From: Paenibacillus aquistagni
GTDB taxonomy: Bacteria; Bacillota; Bacilli; Paenibacillales; Paenibacillaceae
Direction of reading: 5' to 3'
NCBI RefSeq assembly: GCF_900177815.1
Contig: NZ_FXAZ01000001.1
Coordinates: 62,001-126,000, forward strand
DNA: 64,000 bases
How positions within the stretch are numbered: position 1 is the first letter of the stretch; every line of letters starts with the position of its first letter. Position numbers and translations under genes: made by a program. Below the pieces are notes generated by a model. It searched no databases and was not told the origin of the DNA. It was given only the letters and a program-made list of their open reading frames with translations. Shown piece by piece: positions 55,403 to 64,000 of this stretch.

Positions 55403-55670
55403 TAATCCAAGAATGGCAGCTCGGTGTGGAAGCTAGCAGCAGCTAAGCCGGATTCACGCTACCTATGATTCTGCGATTGTCCTACCCGCTCTTACTAAGC
55501 TCATTTGGCATCATCAGGGCATGATGCAGCATTCGATGATCTTACCTCACTTGCAACTTTCTTGCCTCTACACGTAATTTCACTCTTCTATGTTCAATCG
55601 CTTTAATGTTTATTAACACCAAATTAACAGGCGCCCAAGTACAATAACTATAAACTTGGGAGGGATCGCA
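55403..55670 (+). promoter_or_regulatory. Leader region of the sugar-type ABC operon with inverted repeat at the ribosome site
   Basis: No gene lies here. CCCAAGT-N13-ACTTGGG (55634-55640 / 55654-55660) forms an inverted repeat whose right arm runs into GGGAGGG, the ribosome site of the ATPase gene. It may be an operator or a hairpin hiding the ribosome site. A clean -35/-10 pair was not found; TTAACA near 55624 with ACTATA 17 bases later is weak. Confidence 0.5.
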
Positions 55671-56786
55671 ATGGCCAATATCTTGTTTAATCAGGTATAC
55701 AAACGCTATGGAAAATATAAAGAGATTGCTGTAAGCGATTTCAATCTAACGGTCGAAGATACAGAATTCATTGTCCTCGTTGGCCCATCTGGATGCGGGA
55801 AGTCCACTACGCTTCGAATGCTGGCAGGCTTGGAGGATGTATCGGATGGAGAGATATACATTGGTGATAACCTTGTGAACGATATCCCTCCGAAGGATCG
55901 GGATATCTCGATGGTGTTTCAGAATTATGCACTCTATCCGAACATGAGCGTGTATGAAAATATTGCGTTTGGGCTCCGCTTACGGAAGCTGCCGAAGCAT
56001 GAGATCGATCTTGCCGTGAAGCGAGCAGCACGTGTGCTTGAGATTGAGAACTTTCTGAATCGCAAGCCAAGAGAATTATCAGGCGGACAGCGTCAGCGTG
56101 TTGCGCTCGGTCGAGCCATTGTGCGCACGCCGCAGGTGTTCTTGATGGATGAGCCGCTGTCTAATCTGGATGCGAAGCTCAGAGTCCAGATGCGCTCAGA
56201 AATCATTAATTTGCACCGCAAAATTGAAGTCACGACGATTTATGTTACGCATGATCAGATCGAAGCCATGACAATGGGAGATCGCGTGGTCGTGATGAAC
56301 CGAGGAATTATCCAGCAGGTAGACTCGCCAGAGATGATTTATAACAAGCCTGTCAATATGTTTGTTGCGAACTTCATTGGCAATCCGCCTATGAACTTTA
56401 TTGAAGGGAAGCTGCAAGAGCGTGAGGGACAGCTTGAGTTCCACACGAACCGCTTTGCGTTAACGCTAACGTCCGAACAAGCACATACCTTGCGCAAGCA
56501 CAATCTGTTGGACCGAGCAATCATCATGGGCATTCGCCCAGAGCATATTCATTTTATGGCTGAGGGTTCTGAGGATGCGGAGTCTATGGTTACAGGCATT
56601 CTTCAATTCAATGAATTTGTGGGGTCTGATCGCTATTATCATATCGACATCAAGCAGGAGCGCCCGCTCGTCATAAGGGCAAGCGAGGGAGTACGCAGTG
56701 AAGACGGCCATGCAATCTCAGCCCTTATCAACATGAATAAGGCTTTATTTTTCCATAAAGATACCGAAATGCTTCTGACGAAATAA
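55671..56786 (+). CDS. Sugar-type ABC transporter ATPase (UgpC/MsmX class)
   Basis: A 371-residue ABC ATPase. Walker A is GPSGCGKST, the signature is LSGGQRQR, Walker B is [12 protein letters not shown], and the H-loop is [10 protein letters not shown]-terminal OB-like TOBE region (about 235-371, with [11 protein letters not shown] and [11 protein letters not shown]) is typical of CUT1 sugar importers. The ATG at 55671 follows GGGAGGG by about 6 bases; a TTG at 55656 overlaps that site. It leads the operon of a carbohydrate-type transporter, so it probably energises the two permeases downstream. A shared MsmX-like role is also possible. Confidence 0.93.
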   Translation: MANILFNQVYKRYGKYKEIAVSDFNLTVEDTEFIVLVGPSGCGKSTTLRMLAGLEDVSDGEIYIGDNLVNDIPPKDRDISMVFQNYALYPNMSVYENIAFGLRLRKLPKHEIDLAVKRAARVLEIENFLNRKPRELSGGQRQRVALGRAIVRTPQVFLMDEPLSNLDAKLRVQMRSEIINLHRKIEVTTIYVTHDQIEAMTMGDRVVVMNRGIIQQVDSPEMIYNKPVNMFVANFIGNPPMNFIEGKLQEREGQLEFHTNRFALTLTSEQAHTLRKHNLLDRAIIMGIRPEHIHFMAEGSEDAESMVTGILQFNEFVGSDRYYHIDIKQERPLVIRASEGVRSEDGHAISALINMNKALFFHKDTEMLLTK

Positions 56787-56799
56787 GGAGGTTGGAGTC

Positions 56800-59787
56800 G
56801 TGAAGCAAGTCATGCAACGATGGAGAAGGTTATTTATCATCGCAAGTATAGTGGCAGCAGGTGCAGGTCTATACGGGCTGAAGCTGTATGGTGATCAGCC
56901 ATCTGTTTATGCGGCATCCACTTCCTCGAATGTCAAAACACTCAGCATCAGCGACTGGAGCAGTGAAGAGGGGCAGATTGAGCCTTATTATCTGGAACAG
57001 CTTGAGCACTGGCAGGATGCGGGAGTACCATATGGTTCCAAGGAGATATCCATTGCAGCCGCACAATATGCGAACAAGTCTGAAGATGCCAAGCTTGAAG
57101 TCAAGGATTATGAGGGCAAGCAGGATGCCTTGATCTGGTCTAACCAGAAAGGTTACGTGGAATATGAAGTAGAGGTTGAGCAAGAAGGCCTATATGAGCT
57201 GTGGGCTCATTACTATCCGCTTCCATCGCATGATGGCGGCAACCGTCAGCCGGTGCTTGTATCCGCCCTAATAAATGGACAATATCCGTTTAATGAGGCG
57301 AGATCTATTGTGCTTGAACGGCATTATCGCGATGTAGATACGGAGCGCTACGACGAATTCGGCAATCAGCTTCGCGCGCAGATAGAAGAGATGCCGGGTT
57401 GGAAAGAGACGGCTTTTCGAGAATCGAATGGTTCCTATGCCCTGCCGCTTAAGTGGCATTTGAAGCAGGGGAAGAATACGATTCGCCTCCAAGTGCTGCA
57501 GCAGCCGCTGGCTCTTCATGAGCTCGGCATTCGGCCCGCAGCTGCGATACCTACGTACAAAGAGGTATTGTCATCTTATCCACAGGATGGGCTTCGAGAA
57601 GGAGAACCTCTAATCATCGAGGCGGAGCATTATCATTACAAGAACTCGACGTCGATCCAAAACGTCTACGACCGTGATCCAGCCACCAAGCCAAGCTCTG
57701 CAGGCAAGATTGCCTACAACACACTGGGTGGTTCTCGCTGGATGAAGGGCGGTCAAACCGTAAGCTGGAGCCTTGATGTACCGGAGGATGGCTTCTACAA
57801 GCTTGCGATGCGCGCCAACCAGAGCACGGTAAAAAACATGTCGGTCTTCCGCAGCATCTACATTGATGGGAATATACCATTTCAAGAAATGGAGCAGGTG
57901 CAATTCCCCTATGATGCCAATTGGAGGGGCGTTACGCTCTCAGATTCAGATGGACAGCCGTATGCGTTCTACCTGACGAAGGGCGAGCACACGCTCTCGA
58001 TGGAAGCCCATTATGAGCCATACATGCCGATGATTATCGAGATGGATCATATCTCTAAGGAACTAAGATCCATCCTGCTGGAGCTTCGGATGGCCACAGG
58101 CAACCGCGAAGACAAATACCGGGTATGGAATGTGGAGAAGGATATCCCTGGGCTAATCGAGCGCATGGAGCGAATACGAGAGCAATTTATTGTACTGGAA
58201 GAACAGATGAAGAGCATCAATCCCAAGACAGACAATGTCGCGCAGATGCTGAAGAATGGTGCTGCGGATATGAAGAGCATTCTCAGCAAGCCCAATGAAA
58301 TTCCCTATGCCAAGGAGCGAATTGCAACGGTTCAGGAGTCATTGGAATCGAATCGTTCCTTGTTGATGGATGCCCCGCTGCAGCTTGACCAGCTCTTGTT
58401 AGCTCCTGTGGATGCGAAGCTTCCTAGCATGACATCGAATATTTGGCAGAAGACCGGCGGTATGTTCCAGTCTTTGTTCTACTCCTTCCAGGATCGATCA
58501 ACCACAACGAGTGGCGATGAAGATGTGCTTGATGTCTGGATGGTGTGGGGACGCGACTATGTGGATGAACTGCAGCGCTTGGTCAATGATCGCTTTACTC
58601 CTGAGACCGGAATCAAGGTGCATATCAACCTGATTCAGAATCCTCAGCTCTTAACGCTTGCCAATGCTTCTGGCATGATGCCGGATGTTGCCCTCGGCGT
58701 CCCAGTCAATGTTCCATTTGACATGGCGCTTCGCAATGCGGCACTTGATCTGTCCAAGCTTGAAGGCGCTGAGCAATTTTTCTCAAGATTCAATCCTGGG
58801 ATGCTGCAGCCGCTGTATTATGATGGCGGGTATTACGGGGTTCCAGAGACGGTTCGCTTCAAGGTGCTGTTCTATCGCAAGGACATCTTGAATCAGCTTG
58901 ATCTGGAGGTTCCAGATACATGGGATGATATATACAAGATGCTGCCAACGCTCTTGCAGAATCATTACAACTTTTATATGGACCCTGTGGATTATACGCC
59001 AATTATGTTTCAGAACAATGTCGATATGTACACCAAGACGGGACTAAAGACCGGACTTGACACACCAGATGCATTCAAGTCCTACAAGATGTGGACCGAC
59101 TTCTACAACGTTCAAGGGCTTGAGCGGGTCGTGCAAAGCTTCTACAACCAATTCAGAAGAGGGGATATCCCGATCGGCATCTCTGATTTTAATATGTACA
59201 TCCAGCTTCTAGTCGCAGCTCCTGAGATTGCAAACGATTGGGCTATTGCGCCAATACCAGGAACGAAGCAAGACGATAACAGCATGATTCGCTGGTCAGG
59301 AGGCTCCAACCCAACCAATGCGATGCTGTTCAAGAGCAGCAGGAAAGAGAAGCAAGAGGAAGCGTGGAAGTTCCTGCAGTGGTATATGTCCACCGAGATT
59401 CAGACGGAGTTCGGCTTGAATCTGGAGCAGTATTATGGGGAAACGTTCCGGTGGAATACGGCCAATGTCGAGGCCTTTGCACGAATGCCTTGGAAGCCGG
59501 AAAATCTTAGCGTCATCTTGGAGCAGTGGAAATGGACGAAAGAGGTGCCGCAGGTGCCTGGCGGCTACATGACAGATCGTGAGCTTGGCTTCGCCTGGAA
59601 CCGGACTGTCGTCGATTCCGAGAATTCGCGGATATCTCTTGAGAAAGCGATCAAAGAGATTAATCGTGAGCTCGCTAGAAAGCAGCAGGAGTTCGATATC
59701 ATCGGGCCGAACGGCGAAGTGCTGAAGTCGCTTGAGCTGCCAGATATGGAGAAACCGTGGGAGGGAGTGGATGAGTTTGTCGAATGA
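56800..59787 (+). CDS. Large carbohydrate-type substrate-binding protein with two N-terminal carbohydrate-binding-like domains
   Basis: A 995-residue surface protein, GTG start 56800 after AAGGAGG. The N-terminal hydrophobic segment (about 11-30) may be an uncleaved anchor or a signal ending at VYA (about 38). No lipobox Cys is present. Two beta-rich, CBM6/35-like domains follow (about 75-250, GYVEYEVEVEQEGLYELWAHYYPL; and about 265-420, EPLIIEAEHYHYKNS). A helical linker (about 425-540) leads to a type 1 solute-binding domain (about 570-940) with VWGRDYVDELQRLVNDRFTPETGIKV. Such a fusion is about twice the usual binding-protein size. It should bind an oligo- or polysaccharide. Confidence 0.85.
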   Translation: MKQVMQRWRRLFIIASIVAAGAGLYGLKLYGDQPSVYAASTSSNVKTLSISDWSSEEGQIEPYYLEQLEHWQDAGVPYGSKEISIAAAQYANKSEDAKLEVKDYEGKQDALIWSNQKGYVEYEVEVEQEGLYELWAHYYPLPSHDGGNRQPVLVSALINGQYPFNEARSIVLERHYRDVDTERYDEFGNQLRAQIEEMPGWKETAFRESNGSYALPLKWHLKQGKNTIRLQVLQQPLALHELGIRPAAAIPTYKEVLSSYPQDGLREGEPLIIEAEHYHYKNSTSIQNVYDRDPATKPSSAGKIAYNTLGGSRWMKGGQTVSWSLDVPEDGFYKLAMRANQSTVKNMSVFRSIYIDGNIPFQEMEQVQFPYDANWRGVTLSDSDGQPYAFYLTKGEHTLSMEAHYEPYMPMIIEMDHISKELRSILLELRMATGNREDKYRVWNVEKDIPGLIERMERIREQFIVLEEQMKSINPKTDNVAQMLKNGAADMKSILSKPNEIPYAKERIATVQESLESNRSLLMDAPLQLDQLLLAPVDAKLPSMTSNIWQKTGGMFQSLFYSFQDRSTTTSGDEDVLDVWMVWGRDYVDELQRLVNDRFTPETGIKVHINLIQNPQLLTLANASGMMPDVALGVPVNVPFDMALRNAALDLSKLEGAEQFFSRFNPGMLQPLYYDGGYYGVPETVRFKVLFYRKDILNQLDLEVPDTWDDIYKMLPTLLQNHYNFYMDPVDYTPIMFQNNVDMYTKTGLKTGLDTPDAFKSYKMWTDFYNVQGLERVVQSFYNQFRRGDIPIGISDFNMYIQLLVAAPEIANDWAIAPIPGTKQDDNSMIRWSGGSNPTNAMLFKSSRKEKQEEAWKFLQWYMSTEIQTEFGLNLEQYYGETFRWNTANVEAFARMPWKPENLSVILEQWKWTKEVPQVPGGYMTDRELGFAWNRTVVDSENSRISLEKAIKEINRELARKQQEFDIIGPNGEVLKSLELPDMEKPWEGVDEFVE

Positions 59788-60766
59788 CGCGACACCAGTC
59801 GTTCAGCAGCCGATAACGGCATCAGGAGCGAAGCTTAAAGGCAATCTGAGCCGCAAGCTGAAAGACAAGATGAGAGAGATGTGGAAGTTCCGACTGTCTT
59901 ATCTCTTCATTGCTCCGTTCCTTATCGTATTCAGCCTGTTTATCATCATTCCCGTGCTGACCGGCGTTGCACTTAGCTTCACCTACTTCAACTCCATCGA
60001 ATTTCCGAAGTGGGCAGGCTGGATGAACTATCAGAATCTCTTTTCACAGGATGTGATCTTTCTAAAGCACGTCATTCCCAATTCATTTAAATTCGCGTTG
60101 TTTGTTGGTCCCATCGGCTATGTGCTGTCTTTTGTGCTGGCTTGGCTCATTGCGCAGCTGCCTTCCACGATACGCGTATGGTATGCGCTCGCTATGTATG
60201 CGCCGTCGCTTACAGGCGGCATTGCCATGGTCGTTGTGTGGCAGGTCATGTTCACGGGAGACCGCACAGGCTACATTAACAGCTTCCTGCTAAAATGGGG
60301 CTTCATTGACCAGCCTGTGCTGCTTACGATCGATAAGGAATATCTCCTTGGCATCATGATCATCGTATCGATCTGGTCGAGCATGGGCTTAGGCTTCCTT
60401 GCGATCTTAGCCGGAATCTTAAACGTAGATCGCACCTTGTATGAAGCGGGACGAATCGACGGCATTTCGAGCCGGCTTCAGGAGATCTGGTATATTACAA
60501 TCCCGATGATGAAGCCGCAAATGCTTTTTGCCGCCGTCATGGCGATTGTGGGCACCTTGAAGTCAGGCGGGATAGGGACTCAGCTGTCTGGCATGAATCC
60601 TACACCCGACTATTCCGGACAGCTCTTCATGAATCATATCGAGGACTTTGGCTTTACGAGGCTCGAACTTGGCTATGCAAGCGCCATCTCCATCGTACTG
60701 CTTATCTTAACGATTCTACTCAGCCGTTTCCTATGGATGCTGCTTGGCCCGAAGGAGGATGAATAG
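59771..60766 (+). CDS. Sugar-type ABC transporter permease 1 (CUT1, MalF-like)
   Basis: A 331-residue membrane protein with six hydrophobic segments after a charged N-terminal tail. FRLSYLFIAPFLIVFSLFIIIPV is the usual MalF-type start. The EAA-like loop is EAGRIDGISSRLQEIWYITIPMMKP. The ATG at 59771 has GAGGGAGTGG upstream and overlaps the end of the binding-protein gene by 17 bases, so translation is coupled. It pairs with the next permease. Confidence 0.93.
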   Translation: MSLSNDATPVVQQPITASGAKLKGNLSRKLKDKMREMWKFRLSYLFIAPFLIVFSLFIIIPVLTGVALSFTYFNSIEFPKWAGWMNYQNLFSQDVIFLKHVIPNSFKFALFVGPIGYVLSFVLAWLIAQLPSTIRVWYALAMYAPSLTGGIAMVVVWQVMFTGDRTGYINSFLLKWGFIDQPVLLTIDKEYLLGIMIIVSIWSSMGLGFLAILAGILNVDRTLYEAGRIDGISSRLQEIWYITIPMMKPQMLFAAVMAIVGTLKSGGIGTQLSGMNPTPDYSGQLFMNHIEDFGFTRLELGYASAISIVLLILTILLSRFLWMLLGPKEDE

Positions 60767-60767
60767 C

Positions 60768-61676
60768 ATGACATGGCTACATCGGATACGTAGGTCGATG
60801 GCGAGCTCATGGTCCATGTACCGCAGCGACTTTCGCAGCTTGGACAAAACGCAGATCCTTCTGCTTTTTCTCTTGACTGTTCTTGCCATGTTTATGCTGC
60901 TTCCGCTTGTCTTTATATTCAACCATGCCTTCAAGCCGCTGCATGAGCTGTTCTTGTTCCCGCCAACGTTCTTTGTGCAGCAGGCGACAATGCAGAACTT
61001 TACGGATTTGCTTCATGCGACGCAGGATACTTTCTTACCGGTAACGCGCTTTATTTTCAACAGTATTATGGTGACGCTGCTGTCCACGGTAGGGATGGTG
61101 ATCTTTGGCGCCTTATGTGCCTATCCGCTGTCTAAGCATCCCTTCCCGGGCCGCAAGATCGTGTTTGGCGTTATCTTGCTGTCCATCATGATTGCGGTAG
61201 AGACGATGGGCATTCCGCGCTATATTGTCGTGAAGTCCTTAGGCATTATGAACACGTATTGGGGCCATGTGCTGCCTATACTTGCTCTTCCGGTAGGCGT
61301 GTTTTTGCTCAAGCAGTTTATGGATCAGGTGCCCAATGAGCTGCTTGAGGCAGCAAAGCTCGACGGCGCCAGTGAATGGCAGATCTTCATGCGGATCATG
61401 ATCCCGATTGTTACTCCTGCAATGGCGACAATCACCATCCTTTCGTTTCAAACAGCGTGGACGAATTCCGAGACCTCCGCCTTATTCATGCAGGATGATG
61501 CGATGAAGACGCTGCCATTCTACGTCGAATCACTTACTTCGAATCTTGCGAATACGGTTGCTAGGCAAGGGGTTGCAGCAGCGGCCTCATTGATCATTTT
61601 TGTTCCCAACCTGATGATCTTCTTGCTGTCTCAGCGAAAAGTAATTCAGACGATGGCCCATTCGGGTATCAAGTAG
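60768..61676 (+). CDS. Sugar-type ABC transporter permease 2 (CUT1, MalG-like)
   Basis: A 302-residue membrane protein with about six hydrophobic segments. After a basic N terminus, the MalG-like EAA loop is ELLEAAKLDGASEWQIFMRIMIPIVTPA. The ATG at 60768 has GAAGGAGGAT 7 bases upstream and follows the first permease by one base. MalG-type proteins usually end with a helix and short tail, as here (QRKVIQTMAHSGIK). It completes the import channel. Confidence 0.93.
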   Translation: MTWLHRIRRSMASSWSMYRSDFRSLDKTQILLLFLLTVLAMFMLLPLVFIFNHAFKPLHELFLFPPTFFVQQATMQNFTDLLHATQDTFLPVTRFIFNSIMVTLLSTVGMVIFGALCAYPLSKHPFPGRKIVFGVILLSIMIAVETMGIPRYIVVKSLGIMNTYWGHVLPILALPVGVFLLKQFMDQVPNELLEAAKLDGASEWQIFMRIMIPIVTPAMATITILSFQTAWTNSETSALFMQDDAMKTLPFYVESLTSNLANTVARQGVAAAASLIIFVPNLMIFLLSQRKVIQTMAHSGIK

Positions 61677-61696
61677 GGATTAACGGAGGTTCATTC

Positions 61697-63850
61697 ATGA
61701 AAAAGCGATGGGATAGACAACGGCTCATCTATATAATGCTCGTCTTATCGATGACAATAACTGCCTTATTTCCTAGCTTGGCGTCAGCGGAACCGCCCTA
61801 CACGACATTCAGCAAGGACGGCTACAATCGGACGATCCCGAGTCAAGCGGCCTATTATCCGTCTACCGTAGTAGGCGACAATCTGTATAAGACTTTGAAT
61901 GAGAACGGAGTGGAGCGTCTTGATTATTCTCCACTTAAGCGGCCGCAGGATCTGTTTATCGATAGCAAAGACGAGATCTACATTGCGGATACCGACAACA
62001 ACCGCATCGTACACTTGAATCAAGACGGGGCATTCGTCCGGGAGATTATGGCTGAAGGCATGAAGTCACCACAGGGCGTCTTTGTAACCGAAGCGGGAAT
62101 CATTTATGTCGCAGATACAGGCAACAAGCGAATTCTGAAGCTGTCAGGAAGCGGAGAACTGCTTGCAGCCTACGGTCGACCAGAATCTAGGTTCATTGAT
62201 GAATCCTTTCATTACGAGCCAACCAATCTCGTTGTCGATGAGCGCGGATTTATGTATGTAATCAGCAACGGGAGCTATCAGGGGGTTGTTCAGCTTGATC
62301 CTAGCGGCAATTTCTATGGCTTCTACGGAACCAACTTGACTGAAGTGAGTTTGATGGATATCGTTCGCAAGCTGCTGTATACCGAAGAGCAGTTGAGTCG
62401 CCAGGTCCGCACGCTACCAGCGACGATTCGCAATATTCATATTGATGAGAAGGGATTCATCTACACGGTCTCTTCAACAGATAAAGAGCAGGTGAAAAAG
62501 CTCAATATACGCGGGGAGAACCAGTGGAAAGAGAAGGCATTCGGGGTGGAGCCAAGATTTCGCAACCGAGGGACGAATGCGAATACAGAGACTGCAGATC
62601 CCAATCAAGAGGAGCAGAAGTCGGGCTTATCTGATATTACAGTGGACCGCAATGGCAACTTGGTCGCGATCGACAAAGTATCCAATGCGGTCATGCAGTA
62701 CGGCCCTAACGGAGAGATGCTCTTCTTCTGGGTGGGTCAGGTGACGATTGGATCGCCCCAACTTGGAATTAGCCAAAGTCCAGTGGCTGTTGACACAAAT
62801 TCCAAGAACGAATTGTTTATCTTGGATGACTCGCAGAATTTGATCCATGTGCTAAAACCAACGGAATTCGGCCTTCTTCTGCATGAAGCTACGACATTGT
62901 CGCAAGAAGGAAAATATGTAGACAGCGAGCCGATCTGGCAGGAGGTATTGCGGCTTAATGCCTTATATTCTCCAGCTTACCAAGGGCTGGCTGAAGCTGC
63001 GTATTACAAGGAGAACTATAAGGAAGCCTTGCGCTTGTTCAAGCTTGCAGGCGATGCAAGCGGCTATTCAGACTCCTTCTGGCAGCTTAGACTGCAGTGG
63101 TTTCAGCACAACTTCGCTTTGGTCGCCAATATTGCCTTTGTGGTTGTAATCCTGTTCATGATATGGAGCAGCCGCAAGAAGAAGCTGCCATGGCTTCATC
63201 AGCTTCGCCAAAAAACAAAAGCTTTCGTGGGCCAGAAGAAGCTGCTGTTCCAACTTAAGCAAGCCTTTATCATTCTTAGGCATCCTATAGATGGCTTCAG
63301 CGACCTCCGCTATCATCGAAAGGGCGGATATGTAAGTGCCTCCATCTTGCTTGTGCTGGTTGCGCTTGTGCTGCTGATGAAGGAGTATTACACCAGCTTC
63401 ACCTTCATGCCTGTGCCAAGCAATGAACGAAACAGCGGCTTCTTGATTGCGATCTTCGTGACGTGGCTGACATGGGTCATCTGCAATTACTTGATCGGAA
63501 GCATCCGCCAAGGGGAGGCGCGTTTTAAGGATGTCTTTGTTGGCAGCTCCTACGCTTTATTCCCTATTGTCATTCTTGGGCTGCCGCTCGCCGCGGTATC
63601 CAACGTCATGACAGCAAGCGAGATGTCGATCTACAGCTTTTTTGAGACAGGAATGCTGTTGTGGTGCGGCTTGATGTTCTTCTGGATGATTCAGTCGCTT
63701 CAGAACTACAGTGTGGGCGAGACAATTGCGAATATTTGCCTAACCGCATTTGCGATGATGATTACGTGGGTGCTGATCTCCATCATCGTAGGTCTGTCCT
63801 CTGAGCTTCAGAACTTTTTCTATACCATCTATCAGGAGGTGTCGATGTGA
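61697..63850 (+). CDS. Secreted/membrane NHL-repeat, TPR and Yip1-domain protein
   Basis: A 717-residue protein. A signal peptide ends at ASA (residue 31). An NHL-type beta-propeller region (about 75-390) has repeated D-x-x-G-x-IYIADT-x-N-x-RI units, for example EIYIADTDNNRIVHLN and GIIYVADTGNKRILKL. A TPR-like helical pair (about 395-455, EAAYYKENYKEALRLFKLAG) follows, then a transmembrane segment (about 475-492) and a Yip1-type domain (about 515-715) with five helices. The propeller lies outside the membrane. It overlaps the next gene at its stop codon. Function unknown; its place suggests it senses or organises the transported glycan. Confidence 0.8.
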   Translation: MKKRWDRQRLIYIMLVLSMTITALFPSLASAEPPYTTFSKDGYNRTIPSQAAYYPSTVVGDNLYKTLNENGVERLDYSPLKRPQDLFIDSKDEIYIADTDNNRIVHLNQDGAFVREIMAEGMKSPQGVFVTEAGIIYVADTGNKRILKLSGSGELLAAYGRPESRFIDESFHYEPTNLVVDERGFMYVISNGSYQGVVQLDPSGNFYGFYGTNLTEVSLMDIVRKLLYTEEQLSRQVRTLPATIRNIHIDEKGFIYTVSSTDKEQVKKLNIRGENQWKEKAFGVEPRFRNRGTNANTETADPNQEEQKSGLSDITVDRNGNLVAIDKVSNAVMQYGPNGEMLFFWVGQVTIGSPQLGISQSPVAVDTNSKNELFILDDSQNLIHVLKPTEFGLLLHEATTLSQEGKYVDSEPIWQEVLRLNALYSPAYQGLAEAAYYKENYKEALRLFKLAGDASGYSDSFWQLRLQWFQHNFALVANIAFVVVILFMIWSSRKKKLPWLHQLRQKTKAFVGQKKLLFQLKQAFIILRHPIDGFSDLRYHRKGGYVSASILLVLVALVLLMKEYYTSFTFMPVPSNERNSGFLIAIFVTWLTWVICNYLIGSIRQGEARFKDVFVGSSYALFPIVILGLPLAAVSNVMTASEMSIYSFFETGMLLWCGLMFFWMIQSLQNYSVGETIANICLTAFAMMITWVLISIIVGLSSELQNFFYTIYQEVSM

Positions 63851-64000
63851 TGAGGGTACCTGCTAGGCTAAAGCGCATGCTGATTCTTACCCTGATTGTC
63901 GCTATGACGAGCGCAACCATCGTCACGTACTCCAATGCTGCAAAGACGAATGAATCTACAGAAGATAAGGCACAAGGAACGCAAGCTGCAATCAAAGAAG
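63850..64000 (+). CDS. Secreted protein, 5' end only (runs off the window)
   Basis: ATG 63850 overlaps the TGA of the previous gene (TGATG), so translation is coupled. The first 50 codons encode a signal peptide (MLILTLIVAMTSATIVTY) and a charged, Thr/Glu/Lys-rich region after it. Nothing more can be seen. In related genomes a large DUF5696-type protein may follow Yip1-type genes, but this is only a recollection. Confidence 0.7.
   Translation, partial: MRVPARLKRMLILTLIVAMTSATIVTYSNAAKTNESTEDKAQGTQAAIKE

Overview
The window looks like chromosome of a spore-forming, Gram-positive Bacillota of the Paenibacillus kind. It has strong AGGAGG-type ribosome sites, GTG/TTG starts, U-tract terminators and two T-box leaders. 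It also carries two S-layer-homology (SLH) proteins, sporulation-type membrane and penicillin-binding proteins, and a very large sugar-type ABC operon. Most of the gene order matches, from memory, the Bacillus subtilis stretch recJ-apt-relA-dtd-hisS-aspS-tcdA-rarA-cymR-yrvO-mnmA-yrrD-alaS-yrzL-ruvX-yrzB-mltG-yrrN-yrrO-pbpI, with insertions, one inversion and some losses. I see no rRNA, tRNA, CRISPR, IS element or prophage.

1-15 kb is information processing. It holds the 3' part of recJ, apt, a GrpB-fold protein, a uracil permease on the minus strand, bifunctional relA, dtd, the T-box-controlled hisS-aspS pair, tcdA and rarA. Between dtd and hisS there is no autolysin gene. What remains is a perfect WalR-type direct repeat, a TATAAT box and a terminator about 40 bases later.

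15-27 kb has an ArsR-like regulator, a CorC/HlyC membrane protein, a methyltransferase with a family 2 glycosyltransferase, and mnmA on the minus strand. mnmA is divergent from the sulfur genes cymR and a cysteine desulfurase. A PRC-barrel protein, a small zinc ribbon, the anaerobic ribonucleotide reductase nrdD-nrdG behind tandem NrdR boxes, and an AI-2E transporter follow.

27-36 kb is a cell-surface island. A 1500-residue subtilisin-like protease with a cohesin-like domain and SLH repeats is divergent from an 1130-residue SLH protein with four tandem SwmB-like repeats.

36-49 kb resumes the conserved order: T-box-alaS, yrzL/IreB, ruvX, two adjacent DUF1292-type genes, mltG, the two U32 proteins of tRNA uridine-34 hydroxylation (without the methyltransferase gene that sits between mltG and yrrN in B. 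subtilis), and a class B penicillin-binding protein. A YtvI-like permease and a membrane polysaccharide deacetylase close this part.

49-64 kb is transport. A complete oligopeptide ABC operon (oppABCDF) is followed by a second operon: a sugar-type ATPase, a 995-residue binding protein with two N-terminal carbohydrate-binding-like domains, two permeases, a secreted NHL/TPR/Yip1 membrane protein and a partial secreted protein running off the end. This second operon is the best candidate here for an undescribed system, probably for sensing or importing a cell-envelope or extracellular glycan.
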